Below the pieces are notes generated by a model. The model did no database searches. It was given only the letters and a program-made list of their open reading frames with translations, and was not told where the DNA came from. This document shows positions 47,031-59,300 of a stretch of DNA of 64,000 nt, piece after piece. The stretch covers positions 71,147,349 to 71,211,348 of the forward strand of contig CM055096.1 of the NCBI GenBank assembly GCA_029204225.1, written 5' to 3'. Position numbers and translations under genes: made by a program. Within the stretch, counting starts at the first letter, position 1; each line of letters opens with the position of its first letter. This DNA is from Diphasiastrum complanatum. Taxonomy: Eukaryota > Streptophyta > Lycopodiopsida > Lycopodiales > Lycopodiaceae.

Positions 47031-47366
47031 GTCCTCAGTTTCTCTCCTCTGTTGTCCTGTTTGGTGAAGCTGTCAGATCAGATCTGGTTCAGAATCCAGA
47101 TTTCTCTTTGCTCTGCATGCAATAATTATCTGTTCAACCACGCAGCATAGATGCATGAATGCAACTCTGCTCACACATCAGAGCATCTTTTCATTGATTC
47201 TTAGTATTCCTTAGGCGGATTGTTGGACGCTGAAATAGGGGCAGATTTTCAGATTTTTGCGAGTTCGAAAGCTGAAGCATAGAGCTTAAGAATCAAGATA
47301 TTGTAAGATTAGCAAGTGTTGTAGGCTTTATTGTGGGAAGAGCAGGACTGACCAAAGCGCAGGTGA

Positions 47367-48088
47367 ATGGAGTGGAAAGAGGTGGCGCCTGCTGCCTTTG
47401 TAGCCCTGATCTTTGCCGTCGTGGTTGCAAAGGTCATATCATTGGTTGCTCCTTTCAGAAAAAGGGATCATGTGCACTTAGAGCGCGCTTCTGCGACATC
47501 ATATTATGATCGAGTTGTAGAGCCAGATGTGTTGTTAGCCAAGAATAAGACTAGCTTTTTAGATTTATCAGTTGCTGAGAAAAAAACTAGGTCTTCAGAT
47601 TTATCAGTCCCAGAGGAGTCTTATGATTCACGGCAGAGCCTTAGTTTGGAAAGCCGTTTTGCTGGCAGTGCTGAGGAGTCTGCCTATGAGGATAATACCC
47701 ACCAAAGTTCTACTGTCATAGAAAGATTAGCCACGGAGGATGCTGGTTCGAAAAAATTCGAGGTCACTCAGGCGACAAGTTCAAGAAGTTCAGAAGTACG
47801 TGATGGTCGGGGAGATATTATACTAGAAGCTGAAACAACGGTGGATGATGAAAGTTTGAAGCAGAGTATAGAGGATGATATTGATGACTGGGAGGGTGTG
47901 GAGAGCACAGAGCTGGAAGAAGCTTTTGGTGCAGCAGCAAATTATGTCGCAAAATTGGCTGCCGAACAACGGCTGAAGGTTTCTAACGATGTGCAGCTTC
48001 AGCTTTACGCCTTATATAAGCTGGCAACAGAAGGTCCATGTAGTTCGCCACAGCCATCCGCGCTTAAAATTTCTTCACGTGCCAAGTG
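47367..48088 (+). CDS. ACBP: ACBP exon 1
   Basis: Codes for the membrane anchor, acidic linker and first two-thirds of the ACB domain (240 codons plus 2 nt). The donor is GTGAGT at 48089. An in-frame stop lies just past the donor (TGGTGA), so the apparent 241-codon frame is an exon, not a truncated protein. Confidence 0.93.
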
Positions 48089-50232
48089 GTGAGTTTATTG
48101 ATTGTTTGCGTAGTTCTGTTCTGCAATGGATATCTAAGATAAGACTAGAAACTGTGTTTGTTCTTGGATTGAATGTGAAGAGCCTATATTGCGGGAGTAA
48201 ACAGGAAAAGATGAGATTATCTAGGGCACAATGAGGGATTAATAATGCTGAACACGATATGAATCATTTCCCGATGGGAAGATTTCTATTTTTGTCTGAA
48301 CCCCTGATGGCTACAATTTTTCCCTTAACCTTGATGTCTAAGCCTTTGATTCACTCTAGAACATGAAGCATGGAAGGTTGGGAGACATGACGAACTTTGG
48401 AGTGCCCTGCTCGCGGCAGGTGCCACTGACCAAGTTGTGGGCAAGTGTTGATTCTTCTACCTCCTTTTGGGTGCTTAGTCAGTGTGCCTAGAAGGTTGTT
48501 TTCAGATCATGTGGCCACAGGAGACAATCAGACCTCTCATCTGGCCAATCTAGGAATGTGGTGGCATCATTTTGCACAAAATTACTATTAAAGTTGAACA
48601 AATGAATTTTGTTTTTGTTAAACAAAATTTTCTATTTAATCACGTCTTCTCAATTGCAATTTAAAAGCTGCTTACTTAAATTTGAACTTTGAGGTAAGAG
48701 TCGCATATGTGCCAAAAATAATGTGAAGAGTGGCTACAATTACCATCTGTGTGTTTGTTATTGTATATTATGAGATTCCACGAACACACACCCTTCTTTA
48801 TTGATGCTCTCCTTTCAGCCATCAGTAGCCTCCCATGCTTTCATCAGAAAAAATGTTGCAGATTCAATGGGGTTATTGATATAGAAAGTTATTGTTGAAA
48901 CTTGATAGGGATTCACTTGAGTAAAGATCAAATTCATTAGTTTTAACTTAGACTTTGCAGTTACCATCGATCTGGTTTTTTCATTTGTTGCACTTGTTTT
49001 CCTGATGTTACCTTTCTAGTTTGGTTTTAGAACTATACGTTGGTTTTATTGGCTAACACTAGGCCATAAGAATAATGGAGATGTAAGTATTTAGTGTTAA
49101 GTCTCAAAGGTCATTATAACTCTTCAGATATGTAGCCATTCACATTTATACAGGTATCGTTTCATATTTGCTTGCAATCTTGTTTTGTATACAAGAATCA
49201 GAAATTTTCAAATTTCCCCAAGGTTAGCAAAAAAAGAACAAAAATGTTTTAGCCTCATAGCAACTTCAATTAATCAAAGTATAACCAAAGTCAGGGGCTA
49301 AAAAACCTATGTTTTTCAAGCCTATTTTATCATGGAATGAACTTTCATACTATACTTGTTTGAAAACTTATCGCTTTGTATGGAAATATGAATATGTATT
49401 TCCTTGTCCTTCTTTTTTTCCTCCTAAATCTTACTTCCTAATGGGGCATCAGATATATAGATGTTCCTCCTTGCCACACCAGAAACATTCCCCTTCATAG
49501 TTGAATTCCTCTACTTCCTCCTTGGCTGGGGCGTAGCTTTGTCTCAACTCCCCTAGCAATATCAATGACGTCTTTAAGAGTTTTTCGATTAAAGACGCTA
49601 TTATCCTCCATAGGGTACTTCAAGCATGCGAGAAATATGCATCTTTGTTCATCTATATCCTTATTTCTAAAGGTTTTAATCTTGATCACAATATTACTAA
49701 AATGATTGATTTAGTGTATGACAAAATAGATTTCATTGCAATACAAAATCTTGTATATCAAAATAGATTTCATTGCAATACAAAATCTTGCTCAATATCA
49801 AAATAGATTTCATTGCAATACAAAATAGATTTCATTGCAATACAAAATCTTGCTCAAAATAGATTTCATTGCAATACAAAATCTTGCTCATTCCTTAATA
49901 CGCTTCTTGAATGCTTCCCATGTCGTTGCATTTATTCATTGCACATAGTAGCACACCAAAGAGAAGCTATTTTGAGCGATAACGAATTCAGCTTAGTCTC
50001 TACAATATGTTCTTCATTTCCAAAATGAACATCTAAATCTTGAATCCATACAAGTAGAACATTAAGATTAGAATCACTATCATGCTTGTGTTACCTAGGC
50101 AATCTATTACATCACTTTTATTGCATCAAGAATTGCAAGATCCGTGATGTGAGTGTAAAGAGAGAGAGGGAAGTTAGGCCTTAAAGCCAAGGTATGGATC
50201 AATACTGGACCCATTGCCATTTACATCGTCTT

Positions 50233-50309
<77 letters not shown>

Positions 50310-53300
50310 TATTAATGTCTTTTCCATGCCAAAAGGCATATAAGACTAGTAAAATGTACATGTCAAGTGTAGTAACAGTGGGAGCATATGAAACATCTCC
50401 GAAACAGTATTGAAAACAACATATCTGAAAACTCTAAACTGAAATACATGCGATGAAATATGTAGGCACATAGATACAACTAAATGTCAAGAATGAGGTA
50501 TAGCACTATCATAATGTCTTGTCTTGATGGTGCCATAGAAGGATGTGATACGAGTTGTAGCATGGAGGACCTCTGGTGGTCGATGACTTCGTCTAGGAGA
50601 GTGAGATGTGTGTCTCCTAATAATAGGTCGGATAGCTCGAGCAACATGTGTATGTCTGGAGCGCTGTCTCTGATCTCTGTGAACGGGCATGTTGTCACCA
50701 TCGTTGTCATCCCCAGACTCTGGGTCCTGTCGGGATCTTCTCCTAGAGAGTAATCCGAGACTGAGAAATAGAATGACTCTGCTGAGATGTCTGACATAGG
50801 TCTCGTCGCAGTAGGAACATCTCTCGTATCATAAGTGCAACGCAACGAGAGTCCTCATATGCTATGAGTGATCGTAATGTGATGGGCATGTCGCAAAACA
50901 AACAATGGTATCTCCCTCTAATTTCATAATATACAGGGCACCTAAAGATAAAGTGCTCCTCAGACTCCACCTCACCCAAAGAGCATAACTGGCAAATCCG
51001 CTCCTCTCTCGAAATACCATGGAATCTCCCGGTCTCAATAGCCAGTTGATGTGATGATATGCAGAGTTGTCCCAATGTAAATATGAGGTTGTTTGATAAT
51101 CCCGAGTCCAAATAATGTGGCAAAACTGGGAACCCTACTATATCTAGATCAATGAAATGAGTTTGGCAATAGTCGTGGCAACAGTCGGGCTTAACCCCCA
51201 GTTGTCTTCTCCATGTACGGCTGAGATATGCTCAATATAAGAAGTGTCTGATATACTGGTGAGTACCCGAGGGAAGCTTTGTAATGGAGATACCAAATGA
51301 CTCACGAAGCTGGGAGGAGGTGGGATGCCTGAGAGAACCATGAAAGCTTGCAGCCCTGATCATGAAGATACTGTGACGAGGCAAGTACTATCTGTGTGTA
51401 CCTCCCATCTGCATGTGGAAGTGCCTAAATTCTCTGAATATATGCAATGAGTTGGAATGCTGCATCTAAATGTATAGGTGGAACAACAAATTCGGCAAGG
51501 AGGACCTTTTGTGGAACAGAGGGCTTCGCCCGAATCATACGAGCTAACATGGTGATCTGTAATCTCGAGATACTGGCCTAGTGTGAGGAGGAAAGACCAA
51601 TACACCATGTCTCTGTTGCATATAAGGTTGTGGGGGTGACAATGGTATAAAAAAAACTATACTTACTCCGAGCATCCCGAATGAATTTCCTAAAACAAAA
51701 GTGCTCTAGCTGAACAAGGGAGGCATGTCCCTTGTTGTAGCTACCTGTCTCATGCCGAATATAGGGCCAGAGAAAAGTATCCCCAAATATGTGTACGAAG
51801 ACACAACCTCAAGAATCTGTCCATCAAGAGTGAGCTCCTGACGTTGCATGAAAGCTCGAGAAGTGTTGAAGACCATAACCTTGTGTTGAAAATGAAAAAT
51901 CATCTATCTTGACTTTAGGCTTGTCACAAAGTTTTTTCTATGTGAGTTTGTTGTTTCATATTGTAAATGCCAAATTTGGCCTAGAAGGAACTCGAGCTAC
52001 ATGGGTTCTTCAAGTCTAGTTGGTAGTATACAACGTGCATATAGATTGTCGACTTAGAAATGTCAATAATATGCTTGTAGAAACTCGTGGCATATCACAT
52101 GCAATTGTTGTAAGTGTTCCATAGTGACATGCAAGGCATGCACAAAGTGAATGGACACATGCATGATGATTTGTACAATTCTAGTTTAAAAAAAAATGAC
52201 ACTTGGTAAAAGTAGGTAGAAATGCATGCATGAGAAGTGACATGTCATTAATACTCTAGTTTTCACTTATAGATGTGGATGGAAGTTGGATGGATGTGGT
52301 TCTACCTCGAGCTACCTCAAACTCCATAAATATGTGTAGACGTTCTCATAATCTTTGATGAAGAACCAAGCTTTGAAGCTATTCCATGCCATTTTGGATC
52401 TATACTATCATTTGCTTGAATATTGCTCTCTCTTTCTCTCTCTAACTCGAGTTGAGGCTTATGCTAATGCATTAAATTCTTGTACTTTTTCTCTCTTGTT
52501 TATCAAAGCTATCATTCGCATGCTAGATTGTGATTAAGCCATTAAATTCTGTACTAGATCTTGGCATTCAATCTAGAATCAGTTTATGTGCTAATCATAA
52601 AGCTTAATAAGATCATTCACATTTGAGGATCATTCCACACACGTGTGAACTTGCTGGAAATTTTGTCATGGTATCAGAGCCAAATTAAGCTTTGCATGCG
52701 ATTATCTTTGATTGTTCAAGAATTTGTGAGCTCAATTCAAGCAAAAAAGCAGTTTATCAATTTTCTTGACCTTTCTTGAAAAGTGTTTGGATCAAAGAGG
52801 ATAGAAACTAGATTTTCAGATCAAAATTGACATTGTACGGAATTCTGGAATTCTGCACGTGTGAAAATCAGAGATTTTCAAACCTCTTTAATTCCTTGTT
52901 ATTTGGTCCAAAGATATTGATGTTATACCTTGATGGAAAGCTTATGAAGTGTACTTTCCATTGCAATTGATCCCAAATCAATCTGATGTGTCTATCAAGA
53001 GTTATAAGCTCTTAAAGAGGGTAGGGAGAGGTCCAAAATCCGAGTGACCACTTTTTGATTTGATTCAATCTTGCTTGATTCTTAATCCATTGTTTTGAGT
53101 AGTCAACACAAGAAACTGAAGATCAAGACAAAGTTTGATGTTATTGAGCACTTTTGAGCCTTCTTTGAATCATTAGTGTTTTCTTTTGTAGCATCTAACA
53201 CGTGCCAAAAGTAGAATCCAAACTTGTCTAAGTTCCTCAATCCATTTTGAGAGACTGATCTAGATTATCTTGTTTTGTGGAATATTTGAGATCTATCTCA

Positions 53301-56300
53301 AATACAGTTGCAAGTTTTTCACATAGGAAGGTAGCACACCCTTGAAAATACCTATAGTGAAAGAGAGTAGCAACATCAAGTCTGATTGGAACAAGCTCAA
53401 ACATATAATTGTCCTATAACAAGAAGTCTTCACAATGGCACCTGTAGCAGGATATCTCTTAGAACCAAGTGAAAGACTAAGCACCTCCAATTATTCAATA
53501 TGGAAGGTTAGGATGGAGTCAGTTCTTATATTCCAGGATGTTATGGACATAGTACTTATTGAGGAGGAGCCTCAAGCACAACTTGAAATACCAAAGTATA
53601 GAAAGAGAGCTAGAATGGCTCTACATTTCCTTAAAATGAATGTCTCTAATGAGATTCTAAGAGAAATAGGATATTGCACCACTGCTAAAGAAGCTTGGGA
53701 TGCACTTAAGTCCATCTATGAAGCTAAGAACACTTTTAGAATACTCACTCTTAGAAATCAGATTTTTCAAAGGTTTCAAAGAAGTGAGGAGAGTGCATCA
53801 AATTATGTTTTGAGAGTAAAAGATTTTCATAGGGAGCTTGCTTGTGTTGGTGTCACAATCAATCAAGATGAGCTAGTACAAGTCATTCTAAATGGCTTAA
53901 AAGAAGAGTATGATAATCTTGTTCAATCCTTTGCCATAAAGGAGGAGTTGCCCAATTTGAAAACTCTTCAAGGAATTCTCATCTCTGAAGAAGCTAGGCA
54001 AAGTTACAAACTTTCTAGGATGAACAAACTCGAGCATATTGGAAGTGACAAAGCACACTTTGACAAGGACAAGCATAAAGGGAGGAGCAAGAACCAGTTT
54101 TCTCAAGTTTTCAACAAACACAAAGCCAAGGACGGAGACAAAGATGATGAAGAGGATGACTCAACTCATCCTTCTACTTCCAAGACCAAGAAGAAGAAAG
54201 TAAAGTGTTTCTTTTGTGGCAAGAAGGGGCACTATGCCTCTAATTGCTTCAAAAAGAAAAATCAACTCAAACAAGCAAATCATTCCAATGAGAAAGAAGA
54301 AGACTTTATTGCAAGTGATGGAGAAGGATCACTCATGGTGTCAAGCTTTTCTTCAACACCCTTCAAGAAAGATGGAGCTTGGTACATCGATAGTGGAGCC
54401 TCTCCACACATGTGTTGTTCAAAGGAGTCTTTTGACTCTATTGTACCTTGTAAAGGACTTAAAAGATCTATTTATACTGCAAATGATTATGAATGCTCTA
54501 TTGAAAGAATTGGCAACATTCCATTGAAACTTGCTTCTTCTAAATTTCTATCACTTTCCAATGTTCTTTTTGTTCCTAAGCTTACAAAGAACTTGATAAG
54601 TGTTGGAAAGTTGCTTGATAGTAGTTGTGATGTAAAATTCAACTCCATACTTGTTTTATCAAGAAAGATAATGAGATCCTAGCTAATGGATCTAGATATG
54701 GTGGCATCTTCAAGTTAAATTCCTATGAGAATGCAAACTTTTGTGAAATTGCTCTTATGTCTAAGGAGGAGTTATGGCATAGAAGGTTGGGGCATCCTAA
54801 CTATAAGTCTATGCTTTCTATGATCAGGAATGATAAGGCTATTGGCCTTTCAAGATCACTTTCCAAGGATATCAAGCCTTGTGAGGCTTGTGCTATTGCA
54901 AAATCACATAGAAAGCCATATCAAAAGTCTTCTATTAAAACTTCTCATCCTTTGGAATAAATTCACTTGGATGTTCATTTTTCTTCCTCAAAAAGTATTG
55001 GTGGTGCAACTTGTTTTGTTACCTTCATTTATGATTTTACAAAATATACTTGGTTGTACTTACTTTCTTCAAAAGCTATGGTATTTGATCACTTCCTAAT
55101 CTTCAAAGCTTATGTTGAGAAACAATTTTCTTTCAAAGTTTTAGCTTTAAGATATGATGGAGGAGGTGAATACATCTCCAACAAGTTCTATGATTATTGT
55201 GAGGTTGAAGGGATTAAGAGAGAGTTTTCTTGTGCTTATTCTCCATCTCAAAATGGAGTTGCTAAAAGAAAAAATCGATCTCTATGTGAATGTGCTAAAG
55301 CAATCCGAGTTGAAGCTTCTTTGCCTATTGAATATTGGGGAGAAGCAATTAATTGTGCAAACTATTTGTGCAATAGATTACCTCACAATGCACTTGCAGG
55401 AAGATCACCATATGAAGTCTTGTTTAAGAAGAAACCTAAGGTTGATCACCTTAGAGTTTTTGGATGTGCTTGCTTTGTTTATGTACCCTTGGAAACAAGG
55501 AAAAGAGATGATCCAAATTCAGTCAAAGGGATCATGGTTGGATACTCATCCAACAAGAAGGCTTACAAAATTTATATTCCCTCCACCTCAGTTACAATTG
55601 AGAGTAGGGATGTTATTTTCCATGAGAATCAAAAATACATCTTTGATGAGGCCGAGATCAAAGATTTTCAAAAGGATTCTCCTATCATCACCCTTGAAGA
55701 TTATCATGGAGAGATGGGGCCGAGAATTGAGGAGTCACCTCAAATTTTTTCACCAAGGAGATCACAAAGAGAAAGATCCTAGCCTAAGAGGCTTACATAT
55801 GGAGATAAAGGCAAGCAAGTGGAACTCAACTCCACTAATTATGCTTATTTTGTTTCACATGACGAGCCAAAGGATGTATATGATGCACTCAACTCAAAGG
55901 AATGGTTTCTAGCCATGAAGGAGGAATATGATGCATTGATTGCCAACAAGACATGGGAGCTTGTGGATCTTCCATCCAACAAGCACACCATTGGTTGCAA
56001 ATGGGTTTTTCGAGTCAAATATAATCAAGATGGCACAATCAACAAGTACAAGGCAAGGCTTTGTGCAAAGGGTTTTGCTCAAGTTTATGGACTTGATTAT
56101 GAGGAGACTTTTGCTCCAGTTGCAAAGATGGTATCAATTAGAATCATAATTTCTATTGCTTGTTTTTTCAAATGGCAAGTTTTTCAACTAGATGTCTCTA
56201 ATGCATTTTTAAATGGATATCTAGAAGAAGAAATTTATATGGATCAACCTCTTGGGTTCATCCAAGACAAGACCAAAGTTTGCTTGCTCTTCAAAAGTCT

Positions 56301-59300
56301 CTATGGACTAAAGCAAGCTCCAAGATTATGGTATTCTCGACTTAACACTTTTCTTGATTCACTAGGATTTAATCTTAGTAACTATGATCCTTCCTTGTAT
56401 GTCAAGTTTTATGATAGAGATATTGTCATTCTTCTCATTTATGTTGATGATATTATCCTGACAGGAAGTTGTATCAAGTTAGTTGAAGAAACCAAAATTG
56501 CACTTGGAAAAGAATTCAAGATGCAAGATCTTGGAAAAATTCATTACATATGAGGATTAGAGATTGACTTCCATAATGAGAAAGCTTTTGTATGTCAATC
56601 CAAGTATGCTCTTTCAATGTTAAAAAAGTTCAATATGCTAGATTGTAAGAGTATTGATACTCCTATGGAGAAAATTGTAAAAGACCCTAACAAAGGTGAT
56701 GAAAGATCCTTCGTGGACATCACTCTTTTTAAGAGTCTTATAGGCTCCTTAATTTGGCTCACTATAACTAGGCCTGATGTAAGTTTTAGTGTTCATAAGT
56801 TGAGCCAAGCTATGCAAAATCCTACTATTCATCATTGGAAAATGGCCAAAAGGGTACTTAGGTACATATCTTCAACCTATGATTATGGTTTGTTATATAA
56901 AAGTGAAGATCTTTCCATAGTTGGCTATTCTGACTCGGATTTTGCAAGTGATAAAGCAGATCAGAAATCTACAAGTGCATATGTCATATATCTTGGAGGA
57001 AATTTGATATCTTGGCTTTCCAAAAAGCAAGATACTATATCACTCTCGAAATGCATGCATGAGAAGTGACAAATGTCACTAATACTCTAGTTTTCACTTA
57101 TAGATGTGGTTCTACCTCGAGCTACCTCAAACTCCATAAATATGTGTAGGCATTCTCATAATCTTTGATGAAGAACCAAGCTTTGAAGCTATTCCATGCC
57201 ATTTTGGATCTATACTATCATTCGCTTGAATATTGCTCTCTCTTTCTCTCTCTAACTCGAGTTGAGGCTTATGCTAATGCATTAAATTCTTGTACTTTTC
57301 TCTCGTTTATCAAAGCTATCATTCTTTGATTCTTAGCATGCTAGATTGTGATTAAGCGATTAAATTCTGTACTAGATCTTGGCATTCAATCTAGAATCAG
57401 TTTATGTGCTAATCATAAAGCTTAATAAGATTATTCCCCACACGTGTGAACTTGCTGGAAATTTTGTCACCTTGGTCTTCACAATGTCCACCCTCCTATC
57501 TGGTACAAAAGCCCTGTAAGAATCCAACTGCCTCTGTAACCCCTCTCTGGTTGGAGATATTGCAATCAAGATATCATCCAGTTTGCAACCAAAACCTCTG
57601 CACTATGAGATGACTCTCTCTAGCTCATCAATGTATAACCCAAAGAGAACTGGTGAGAGCCATCATAGCTAGGATGATGTCTGTGGAGATGCCAAGGTCC
57701 CGAAGTCTCTAAATGAGCAAGGAGCGTGCGACAGAATCAAAAGCTTTCCTGAAGTCCACAAAACAACAATAAACCTTCTCCCTCATGTACTTGGCTTCCT
57801 CAATCAAAGCCCGAAGTGTGAAGATATGATCAGTGGTGGAATAATGGGATCGGAACCCTGCCTATCCCAAAGCATGTAATCTTCTGGACTCTGCCTCTGA
57901 ACTCACTACAGATTGAAGTATGGTACCATATAGCTTCGCAAGAACATGCCCAATCATGATAGTGTGGTAATTACTAGGAATCATGGGGTCACCATTTTTA
58001 TGGATAGGGTGGATGATGTTGGTGCACCAGGATGATGGAAAGCCAGAGACAACTGCGGAATTGAGGAGAGTGGCTAGTGTGGGAGCAAGGACTTCGGCAA
58101 CATGGGTTAGGAGTTCAGATATGAGGTCTTCGATGTATCTCGCCTTATGGGGCTTCATTCTCTTGATGGCCGCAAGTACCATGTTAGAGGTGAAGAAGGT
58201 GAACTCAGAAGGTTGTGGAGAGATAGAGATGGGTGCGTCAGTGGGTATAGTATATAGGCTGGTAGCATTGTCGGCCCATATGCGGAGGTCATCTAGGAGA
58301 GGTAGTGGAGCACGAGGGATAAACTCACGCCAAAAAGTGCCCGAAGAAGAGCTGAAGAGAAGGTCAACAAGACGTTTTCCTTTAGAGTCATCATAAGCAC
58401 GCTTTTTACGACGGAGTGTGCGCTGGTAAGAGTGTCGAGAGGAGCGGAGAAGATGGGGAGCATGAGTACATGCTTGGGTGACAAGATGATGAAGAGAGCG
58501 ACATTTGGCATCCTACCACGGGGGGTGTAGAGGATGAGGCAGTGAAGAATGTGTGTGTTCACCTTTATGGGGCTTCGAAGGAAAGGCTAGAGAAGCGGCG
58601 GTATGAAGAGAGGTGGTAAGGAAGGTAGCTTGTGTCTCAACTGTACTGTCATGGAAAAAGGAGTGGAGTAAGGAGGCCAGAGACTCTTGGTAGACTGGCA
58701 TATGTAAAGAGCTGAATGTATATCTGGGCGCACGGGTAAGTACAGGGTGGGAGGATGACTGGGGAGGTGGGAGGCTGCCAATAGCGAAAGAGAGAAAAGG
58801 GTGATCAGAGAGGGTGATGGGAGAGATATGGGAATCAAAGATGAGAGGTATGGAGGATTGTGAGCCCATGTGATAATCAACGACACTATACTGTGAGGAT
58901 GAGAAGTGTACTTGCCTAAATCTGGCCAGCAAGTTAGGCCATTATAAATGGCTAACTCGTGGGCCTCTCCAAACTGTAATAAGTGCTCACCATATGCGGT
59001 AATAGATCCCTGGGGGCTGTCCTCGGAAATCCTGGTAACGCCCATCTCATCACTGTCGAGTGAATGAATGCGGAGCTGGTCGGTGGTGTCATAAAACTTT
59101 GACTGTCGTGAGGAGGTTCGGGCATTAAAATCCCCAGTGAGGAAAATATGCCCACACTCTGCGAATCTGACGATATCCAATGAGAGTTACGGTGAACCTA
59201 TGCCCTCAACAAAAGATGAAGACTCTGGAGGAAAATAACATGCCGCCACAGAGGTCCGCAAGCAGCAGGCAAGAAGGAGATGGAGCAGCAGACAACGTTG

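Larger units (their letters stand above)
51884..57469 (+). mobile_element. Copia-A LTR retrotransposon, plus copy
   Basis: Bounded by perfect CCTTG target duplications and inserted in a minus-strand LINE, which itself lies in ACBP intron 1. It has a 5' LTR (51884-52668), a PBS, gag and pol up to the middle of RNase H, then a truncated 3' LTR (57049-57469). A deletion at about 57048 removed the end of RNase H, the polypurine tract and the first ~336 bp of the 3' LTR. It is the sister of the element at 3364-8743. Confidence 0.94.

Noticed and set aside
47367-48092. A complete 241-residue protein ending at 48090
   Set aside because: The stop lies just past a consensus donor (TG|GTGAGT) in the middle of the ACB domain, and the rest of the domain is found in phase at 60552.
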